A model generated the notes under the pieces. It was given only the letters and a program-made list of their open reading frames with translations, was not told the DNA's origin and did no database searches. A stretch of 12,391 nucleotides of DNA. It comes from an uncultured Collinsella sp. Lineage in GTDB: Bacteria; Actinomycetota; Coriobacteriia; Coriobacteriales; Coriobacteriaceae. The position numbers were made by a program, and so were the translations under genes. Location: positions 1 through 12,391 of the forward strand of contig CABUGI010000058.1 in assembly GCA_902491055.1 (NCBI GenBank), given 5' to 3'. Shown in pieces: positions 7,652 to 12,391 of this stretch. How positions within the stretch are numbered: position 1 is the first letter of the stretch; each line of letters begins with the position of its first letter.

Positions 7652-8065
7652 GCGCAGCGAGCCCGGGCGCTCTGCCCGCCAAGCTGCGTAAGCCGGCGAA
7701 ACCCGAACCTCAACCTCTACGCAACTGGCCCCAAGCCTGCGCCGATTCGCTCTCAGCGCCGCGCGAGGGCCCGTGACGCATGCCCAAAAAGGTACGAGGA
7801 GAAAGGAACGCGATGACGACAACCACGCCCTTCCGCCTTCACGGGGCCACGCAGGACCGGAAGCGACTGGGCCGTGCGGTGGGGCTGTGCTTGGATTGGC
7901 TACACTGATATGGACAGTTCCGTGAGGGGCGCGAGAGACGGGACTCTGGGGAGATCTTCGAGGAGGAGTGTCTCGACTGGAAGTGCGGGTTCAGTGGAGC
8001 AGGAACCTAAACCCTGTCTCTCTTGCTTTTTCTGATTTGTTGAGAAGCCGGCATTTGGGGGCATT
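7652..8065. other. 414-nt gap: mostly non-coding or decayed sequence
   Basis: The first 160 nt are G+C-rich with no convincing coding frame. The middle holds a 31-codon ORF with a good ribosome binding site (7813-7908). After that ORF's TGA the same frame continues open to a TAA at about 8009 and is rich in acidic codons. Base composition falls toward the next gene. I saw no clear terminator for the PadR operon and no transposase. Confidence 0.5.
7813..7908 (+). CDS. 31-aa ORF with strong ribosome binding site, probable truncated gene
   Basis: GAGAAAGGA precedes the ATG with good spacing. The product is MTTTTPFRLHGATQDRKRLG then RAVGLCLDWLH, ended by TGA. It follows the PadR operon on the same strand. 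Without the TGA the frame would continue for about 33 more residues (YGQFREGRERRDSGEIF and so on). The family is not recognised. It may be the 5' end of a fourth operon gene cut by the junction to lower-G+C sequence. Confidence 0.35.
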   Translation: MTTTTPFRLHGATQDRKRLGRAVGLCLDWLH

Positions 8066-8749
8066 TTGGATAGCGAACAGTTCAAACAAGAAGCTGAGAA
8101 AATAGAACAAAGCCTGAGTGCCTTGAGAGTCGCCGAGCGCAATGCAGTGATTCCCTTCATGAACGGCGACTTTACCCAATGGGATCTATATCTGGCATCC
8201 TCCTCTGAGTATGCGATGAGACTGATAGACGGATTCATCTCCATGCTCGAGTCGAGGAATCTTGTTTGCGTCGCCCAGCTTCTCCGCGCACAGGTTGGAG
8301 TCTGCCTGCGGACATTCGCATTATTCGCCGCCGAAGACCAGGATGACTTTCTCAAGCAGGTGTTTCAAGGTGTGCCTGTGAACAAGCTGAAAGATTTCTC
8401 GGGTGAGAAGATGTCCGATGGAAGACTTCAAGACTTACTCGAGAAGTTCGATCCAAAGGTAAAAGATGTATACAAGGTGACGTCTGGATTCGTCCACTTC
8501 TCCACTGATATTCTGCCGAGCATGGGTGCGCCTGGGGAGGGCTATGAGGTCGAGTTTAATTTTGGAGCCGAGCCCAACGAGAGAAGCAATGCGCCTCTCG
8601 TGGAATGCGGCAAGGCGTTCTGCCACTATGTCGACCTGCATCTCCAGATGCTCCATAAGGTGATTGCTTCGGATGAATGGTATGCCGATCGATTCCGTAT
8701 CGATTCCGATGGTCCTGCAGACGAGGCCTCGAAAAGCGAGAAGGTGTAG
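8066..8749 (+). CDS. Hypothetical all-helical protein, possibly DUF5677/HEPN-like
   Basis: A 227-aa cytoplasmic protein starting at TTG 8066; no ATG start lies upstream in frame, and GGGGG sits a few nt before. Almost all of it predicts as amphipathic helix. Features are a long N-terminal helix rich in E, K and Q, a segment LLRAQVGVCLRTFALFAAED (73-91), and DVYKVTSGFVHFSTDI (134-149) with H144. This Arg-helix plus Ser-x3-His-x-Ser layout recalls DUF5677-type proteins, which are HEPN-like, but I cannot confirm it and the HEPN R-x4-6-H motif is not clearly there. Base composition is about 50% G+C in a sampled 60-nt stretch against 68% for the PadR operon, so recent acquisition is likely. It has no operon partner: about 400 nt of gap before and gene remnants after. 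Confidence 0.7.
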   Translation: MDSEQFKQEAEKIEQSLSALRVAERNAVIPFMNGDFTQWDLYLASSSEYAMRLIDGFISMLESRNLVCVAQLLRAQVGVCLRTFALFAAEDQDDFLKQVFQGVPVNKLKDFSGEKMSDGRLQDLLEKFDPKVKDVYKVTSGFVHFSTDILPSMGAPGEGYEVEFNFGAEPNERSNAPLVECGKAFCHYVDLHLQMLHKVIASDEWYADRFRIDSDGPADEASKSEKV

Positions 8750-8867
8750 GTCGAACGCATTGACGCTGCCTTGACAGCATCCCGATATGATAACGAATGG
8801 GAGGTTCCCTGCGAAATGTGCGCCTCTGTATATTCTCGCTAGGACGCCCTCGACCGATAAGGCATCG

Positions 8868-8887
8868 TTGAGTTCAATTTGAGTTCA
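8868..8887 (+). repeat. 9-bp tandem direct repeat TTGAGTTCA
   Basis: TTGAGTTCA occurs at 8868-8876 and again at 8879-8887, an 11-bp period, one helical turn. This can be a regulator site or the end of a small element. Confidence 0.5.
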
Positions 8888-9019
8888 GCTCGGGTGCCTG
8901 AAATCGCCCAACTCTGATAAAAGGGGAGACGACGGTACACCACGTAGACGAGAGGCTATGGAAGTGCACGATTTGATTATATTGGCGCGCTAAACCGCCC
9001 CGCTGCCCAACTTGAACTC
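8870..9019. repeat. 12-bp inverted repeat bounding about 126 bp
   Basis: GAGTTCAATTTG (8870-8881) and CAACTTGAACTC (9008-9019) are inverted copies matching at 11 of 12 positions. No flanking target duplication was seen. The right copy lies about 20 bp from where the ATPase remnant loses coding sense, so the enclosed segment could be a small inserted element or a deletion scar. Confidence 0.35.
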
Positions 9020-9039
9020 CGCTCACGCGTGTATGGGGC

Positions 9040-9255
9040 TGCGAGAGGTAACGGCCTGCGGCCTCCTTTGTGTGCTCGATGATATCTTCGAGCATGCCGG
9101 GCATGGCGGAGACATTCGCTGCAATCCAGCCGTGTTCAAGCGCCGTTTCGGATAGGAGCGAGAGGGGGCTGTCTTGCCCGTTTCCCTTGCACCCGTAAAG
9201 ATGGTTGACAGTTTGGGGTCTCCCGGGTCTTTAGCTTTTACCGTGCTAGATGCCT
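9040..9255 (-). pseudogene. Fragment of an AAA/P-loop ATPase, frameshifted
   Basis: One minus-strand frame reads DPGDPKLSTIFTGARETGKT, with a Walker A motif GARETGKT encoded at 9170-9193. One base out of frame the protein continues as LSLLSETALEHGWIAANVSA then MPGMLEDIIEHTKEAAGRYL. The two join if one base is restored in the C-run (GGGGG on the plus strand, 9164-9168). Walker A followed by a helix and then a W-I-x-A-N-V strand is the usual start of a bacterial P-loop ATPase with a mobile-element or DUF-type history. Walker B and everything after are missing, and both ends run into unrelated sequence. The functional class of the original gene is not certain. Confidence 0.7.
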
Positions 9256-9277
9256 CATGGAAACTGTTGGACTTTAA

Positions 9278-9775
9278 TCAGACAGACCCAGCATGTCGTT
9301 TTCCTCCATGAGGACATCGGCTAAAACCGCAACACCTATGCTTGTTTAAGCAAACTTCCTGATAGTCGTGGAGCTGCTGTAGCCCGACATGCAGGACATC
9401 GCTCGGCTTAAACACCGGATGCCGCATCCGCGAAACGAGTTGCGGTGCACCCTGTTCCAAAAGGTTGCCAAGTACCATGGCGTGAGCGTTGGGGTAGCCA
9501 TCATTCAGCGTGGATACATCCGGATGCGCATAGATCCAGACGATTCCAACGTTCTCGTATTTCCCGTGCAGGTAATCGAAGAGGGCAAGCGACGCCATAC
9601 AGTTGCCGCCGACGGTCACGACTCTGTCGGGGTTTTCTGCCGTAAGCTTCCTCTGCGCATCCTGAATTCCCGCCAGGACTTCGTCCTCGGCACAGATGCG
9701 AACTGCCTCCCATTTCTCATGTCCAAGTTTTGGGACGCGTTTCGCAATGCCGAGTGGGACCCCTGGACAGTCGGA
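9278..9775 (-). pseudogene. Arginase/ureohydrolase-family fragment, truncated at both ends
   Basis: About 165 codons open on the minus strand, beginning directly after the TGA stop of the histidine kinase and in the same frame, with no start codon or ribosome binding site of its own. The sequence follows arginase-family proteins: AENPDRVVTVGGNCMASLAL, FDYLHGKYENVGIVWIYAHP, DVSTLNDGYPNAHAMVLGNL, then SDVLHVGLQQLHDYQE. The GGNC motif stands where classical arginases have GGDH. The motif normally read D-A-H-P-D is Y-A-H-P-D; the Y codon at 9530-9532 is one G-to-T change from Asp. That Asp normally binds the metal pair. Homology stops near 9345, so the second metal-binding DxD region and the C-terminal half are gone. 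It cannot encode an active enzyme. Confidence 0.85.
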
Positions 9776-10915
9776 TCACGTGGTGGCCCCCTTTGAGAGG
9801 GTCACGAGCATGGTGGTCCCGTTCTCGGAACTTGCTTCGACCTCTACCGTGCCGCCGTGTAGGGCTGCAATTTCCCAAACAAGCGCTAGCCCGAGTCCTG
9901 CGCCACCGTATGCCCTGCTGCGGGATTTATCCAGGCGAAAGAACGGTTGGAAGATGCTCTCACGGTACTGCTTGGGTATTCCCGGGCCCTGGTCCTCGAC
10001 TCGCAGGAACACGTGGCTGTCGTTATCGCAGATGGAGACGTTGACAGTCGAGCCGGGGCGGCTGTAACGGATGGCATTTTCGACCAGGTTAAACACCAGC
10101 CGATAGAGGAGCGTGTCGCTCCCGATTACTAAAGCGTCTCCAGCACAATTGAGGGCTATGCCCTTATTTTCGGCAAGTGGCGCAAGGTCGGTGAGGACCT
10201 CTTCGGACAAGGGACCAAGTTCAACATCGTCCTCGCAAGGAACGCTGCGGAGCTCACTCATCTCGAGCAATACCTTGGTCATTCGCGACATTCGCTCAGT
10301 TTGTTCTTGTAGCAGGCCGAGCAGCTCGGCTGTTTCGGGTTGCAAACCGGAGTGCTCGGAGATGAATAGTTCAATCTGTGCCTGCATAAGGGCGAGCGGG
10401 GTGCGCAACTCGTGCGCGGCGTTGCCGGTAAACTGACGCTGTGCAGAGAACCCTTCGTCGAGTCGGCCAATCATATCGTTGAATGAGGCGCTGCATCGCT
10501 GCAGTTCGGTGGGTACATCTTTGCTGGGTCTGATTTCGCTTAGGTTGTCAGGCTGCACGCGCTCAACCTGGGCTGCAAAAGCCCGTAGCGGTTTGAGTGC
10601 ATGGCCGCTCACAAAGTATGCCAACACGCCGCCAAGGAGTGTGATTCCAGCCGTGATACACCAGGTTGTCGTGCCAAAAGACTCCTGTGCGTCGTTTACG
10701 ACGATCGTGACCTCGTCATCGAGGGACGCTTTCGTTGGGTCGAACGTCTGGGACGAATCTTCGCCGGTTGCGTTAAAGGCCGAGATATTACTGCCGATGG
10801 CATCCATATAGCGCATGCCCGTATAGCCGACCAGGCAGTTCGTCAGCACGCATGCCGCACACGTGAGCAGTGCCGTCATAATCGTTATGCGCCATTGCAG
10901 CGAAAGCCCTTTCAT
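9776..10915 (-). CDS. Sensor histidine kinase of a two-component system
   Basis: A 379-aa membrane kinase. TM1 is at about 10-30 and TM2 at about 84-104, enclosing a short external loop of about 53 residues with no known sensor fold. HAMP follows at about 103-157. The dimerisation/phosphoacceptor domain has NAAHELRTPLALM with H168. The ATPase domain shows the N box LVENAIRY (N280), the G1 box DQGPGIP (308-314), the F box FFRL, and the G2 box GGAGLGLAL (337-345). All catalytic motifs are intact, so it should autophosphorylate H168 and pass phosphate to D51 of the partner. The ATG overlaps the regulator's TGA as ATGA (10912-10915), so the two are translationally coupled. The stimulus is unknown; the divergent iron-sulfur operon suggests a redox or respiratory signal, which is inference. 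Confidence 0.96.
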   Translation of the reverse strand: MKGLSLQWRITIMTALLTCAACVLTNCLVGYTGMRYMDAIGSNISAFNATGEDSSQTFDPTKASLDDEVTIVVNDAQESFGTTTWCITAGITLLGGVLAYFVSGHALKPLRAFAAQVERVQPDNLSEIRPSKDVPTELQRCSASFNDMIGRLDEGFSAQRQFTGNAAHELRTPLALMQAQIELFISEHSGLQPETAELLGLLQEQTERMSRMTKVLLEMSELRSVPCEDDVELGPLSEEVLTDLAPLAENKGIALNCAGDALVIGSDTLLYRLVFNLVENAIRYSRPGSTVNVSICDNDSHVFLRVEDQGPGIPKQYRESIFQPFFRLDKSRSRAYGGAGLGLALVWEIAALHGGTVEVEASSENGTTMLVTLSKGATT

Positions 10916-11586
10916 TCTCCATCCTCCATAACGTAGCCCTCTCCAATCCGATTGCGAATCGGGTCGTATCCCAAAGCGCTGCGCAACTTTTTTCGGAGCG
11001 ACGAGATATGAACGCGGGTTGCGTTGCTAAAGCTGTTCACGCTGCTATCCCAAACGTGCTCGATAAGCTCCTCTTGGCTTACCGGTCGCCCCTGATTAAG
11101 CATCAGGTATTCCAAGATTCCCGTTTCCTTGCGTGTAAGAGATAGAGCTTCACTGTCCACGGAAGCGATGCGCGCCTTGGTGTCAAAGCTGAGCTTTCTG
11201 CAGGTTAATACTATGTCGCTTTGTGCGAAGCGCCTGAGGGTAAGGCTGCGGATCCTTGCCGCAAGTTCGTCCAGATGAAACGGCTTGGTAAGGTAATCGT
11301 TGGCGCCGGCATCGAGTCCGGCGACTTTATCGGATACTTCGCCACGCGCGGACAGAATCAGTACCTTGGTCTCGCAATCGGTTTTCCTAAGTTCCCTGAG
11401 CACGGTCATGCCGTCGACATGGGGAAGATTGAGGTCGAGTACCACGAGGTCAAAGACTTCGATGCCCAGCAGGTCGAGCGCCTCCCGTCCATCGTGACAG
11501 CAGTCGACGCTGTACGCCAAGTTTCGCAAGCTGCGCGCGATTGCATCGCACAGTGCTCGCTCGTCTTCGACGATCAAAATACGCAT
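10912..11586 (-). CDS. OmpR/PhoB-family response regulator
   Basis: A 224-aa regulator. The receiver domain (1-115) has the acidic pair E7-D8, phosphoacceptor D51 in DLVVLDLNLP, S79 and K101 (LTKPF). The C-terminal winged helix (about 130-224) has SLTRKETGILEYLMLNQGRP, then VSQEELIEHVW, the recognition helix region SNATRVHISSLRKKL, and the wing IRNRIGEGYVME. The start MRILIVEDE at 11586 is chosen over an upstream start 6 codons away because AAGGAG lies just before it. It is the first gene of the two-component operon and lies back to back with the CXXC/polyferredoxin operon across 90 nt, a gap that probably holds both promoters and its binding sites. Confidence 0.96.
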   Translation of the reverse strand: MRILIVEDERALCDAIARSLRNLAYSVDCCHDGREALDLLGIEVFDLVVLDLNLPHVDGMTVLRELRKTDCETKVLILSARGEVSDKVAGLDAGANDYLTKPFHLDELAARIRSLTLRRFAQSDIVLTCRKLSFDTKARIASVDSEALSLTRKETGILEYLMLNQGRPVSQEELIEHVWDSSVNSFSNATRVHISSLRKKLRSALGYDPIRNRIGEGYVMEDGE

Positions 11587-11625
11587 AACAGTCTCCTTGC
11601 ACATTCCAAATCGCGCTTAACACGG

Positions 11626-11633
11626 ATTTTATA
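11626..11633 (-). promoter_or_regulatory. Candidate -10 element for the two-component operon
   Basis: On the minus strand TATAAAAT lies about 40 bp before the regulator start codon. The hexamer 17 bp upstream is not close to TTGACA, so the promoter may be weak or activator-dependent. It sits in the shared gap with the divergent iron-sulfur operon. Confidence 0.4.
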
Positions 11634-11676
11634 GCCGATATGGTCCAATGGTCGCGTAACGAAAGGAGTGGTCAGG

Positions 11677-11823
11677 TTGTTCAAAGCGGTAAAACCCGTG
11701 GTACAGGTCGCTTTGTTGATCGTCGGAATTGCCATGGTGTGCTTTGGTGTTATGCGTGGCGAGGCGGATGCCGTGCTGGCCAAAGCGATTAGGCTGTGCT
11801 TGGAGTGTATCGGAATTGGATAA
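11677..11823 (+). CDS. CD1871A-type small CXXC-motif membrane protein
   Basis: A 48-aa protein: one membrane helix (VKPVVQVALLIVGIAMVCFG) then VMRGEADAVLAKAIRLCLEC and IGIG. The C-terminal L-C-L-E-C-I-G-I-G with a preceding G-E-A and K-A-I is the hallmark of CD1871A-family CXXC proteins, which are found just before membrane 4Fe-4S proteins. The start is TTG at 11677, with AAAGGAG (11662-11668) 8 nt upstream. A GTG 9 nt earlier overlaps that site and is less likely. It ends inside the next gene, overlapping by 8 nt. The CLEC pair may bind metal or carry a redox role; its biochemical job is not established. Confidence 0.85.
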   Translation: MFKAVKPVVQVALLIVGIAMVCFGVMRGEADAVLAKAIRLCLECIGIG

Positions 11824-12391
11824 AAGAGAAAACACTGCGTCGCATGTTTTGGCCCGATTTCGCGGATTCATTCAGGCGGCGGCGACGCTGGTCACCAATA
11901 TTCACCTGTCAAACTTTGCCAAAGGCGGCATCTATCAGGGCGCGGGGAAAACAGTCTGCGTACCTGGACTTAATTGCTATTCGTGCCCCGCGGCATCGGG
12001 TGCGTGCCCCATCGGGTCGTTCCAGTCGGTGGTAGGTTCATCCAAGTTCAACTTTTCTTACTACGTCACCGGTACGCTCATTTTGCTCGGCGTGCTGCTG
12101 GGACGCTTTGTATGCGGCTTTCTGTGCCCGTTTGGCTGGCTGCAGGAGCTGCTTCATAAGATTCCCGGCAAAAAGCTTTCCACGAAAAAGCTTAAGCCGC
12201 TCACGTACATCAAATACGTCGTGCTGCTGTTTGCCGTGGTGCTGCTGCCCGTCTTGGTGGTTAACGATGTGGGGATGGGGGACCCGTTCTTTTGCAAGTA
12301 CATCTGTCCACAGGGTGTGCTCGAGGGCGCCATTCCGCTGGCCATTGCCAATGCCGGCATTCGATCTGCGTTGGGACATCTCTTTACTTGG
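11816..12391 (+). CDS. Membrane 4Fe-4S polyferredoxin, NapH/NosR-like (3' end outside window)
   Basis: 192 codons are present and the gene runs past the window. It starts at TTG 11816 inside the end of the CXXC gene, with GGAG (11802-11805) about 10 nt before. Key features are Cys48, 54, 57 and 64 in CVPGLNCYSCPAASGAC, a membrane helix (TGTLILLGVLLGRF), then C100-x3-C104-P (CGFLCPFG) and C160-x3-C164-P (CKYICPQG), with another helix (YIKYVVLLFAVVLLPVLVV) between. Two C-x3-C-P motifs flanking a helix are the pattern of NapH/NosR/CcoG-type membrane iron-sulfur proteins that pass electrons across or along the membrane. With the CD1871A-type protein it forms a known cluster type; its final electron acceptor lies outside the window. 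The adjacent two-component system probably controls it. Confidence 0.9.
   Translation, partial: MDKRENTASHVLARFRGFIQAAATLVTNIHLSNFAKGGIYQGAGKTVCVPGLNCYSCPAASGACPIGSFQSVVGSSKFNFSYYVTGTLILLGVLLGRFVCGFLCPFGWLQELLHKIPGKKLSTKKLKPLTYIKYVVLLFAVVLLPVLVVNDVGMGDPFFCKYICPQGVLEGAIPLAIANAGIRSALGHLFTW

Larger units (their letters stand above)
8750..9039. other. Non-coding stretch with a direct and an inverted repeat
   Basis: I see no gene here. Open frames in this stretch are short and lack ribosome binding sites. It holds a 9-bp direct repeat and a 12-bp inverted repeat, listed separately, and ends where homology to the P-loop ATPase fragment begins. Confidence 0.5.

Noticed and set aside
1..12391. CRISPR array, rRNA, tRNA or complete insertion sequence
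   Set aside because: I looked for regular repeats, conserved RNA stems and transposase motifs by eye and found none.

Overview
The window looks like a chromosomal piece of a high-GC actinobacterium, most likely class Coriobacteriia (Collinsella/Olsenella-like). The reasons are the G+C level (roughly 55-65% in most genes), a LuxR-type regulator beside a very large Tat-exported, sortase-anchored surface protein with an LAxTG-D sorting motif, a PadR/DUF1700 operon, and an OmpR-type two-component system beside a CD1871A-type CXXC protein and a membrane polyferredoxin. Genus is an inference; no rRNA or tRNA gene was seen.

Layout. (1) 1-265: tail of an unseen upstream region and a strong hairpin terminator. 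(2) 266-5794, minus strand: a LuxR-family regulator (334 aa) followed by a 1455-aa surface protein. A perfect 12-bp palindrome sits in the gap between them. (3) 5821-6318: a small doubtful ORF and a probably frameshifted minus-strand gene that I do not recognise. (4) 6385-7651, plus strand, about 68% G+C: a PadR-type repressor with a clear promoter and overlapping operator, a DUF1700/HAAS membrane protein, and a short membrane protein that looks like a DUF4097 protein without its beta-strand domain. (5) 7652-8065: decayed or non-coding sequence with a 31-codon ORF. (6) 8066-8749: an orphan all-helical protein of about 50% G+C, probably acquired. (7) 8750-9775: a gene graveyard holding an inverted repeat, a P-loop ATPase fragment with a frameshift, and an arginase-family fragment with a mutated metal-ligand aspartate. 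(8) 9776-11586, minus strand: histidine kinase and response regulator, translationally coupled. (9) 11677-12391, plus strand, divergent from the two-component system: a 48-aa CXXC protein and a polyferredoxin that runs off the window, overlapping by 8 nt and both starting at TTG.

How they may work together. The LuxR protein probably controls the surface protein just downstream. PadR probably represses its own operon, whose DUF1700 product is a membrane protein typical of envelope-stress-type operons. The two-component system is placed to control the divergent iron-sulfur membrane electron-transfer operon. The middle, 5.9-9.8 kb, is a mosaic of sharply different base composition and several broken genes, suggesting repeated insertion and deletion.
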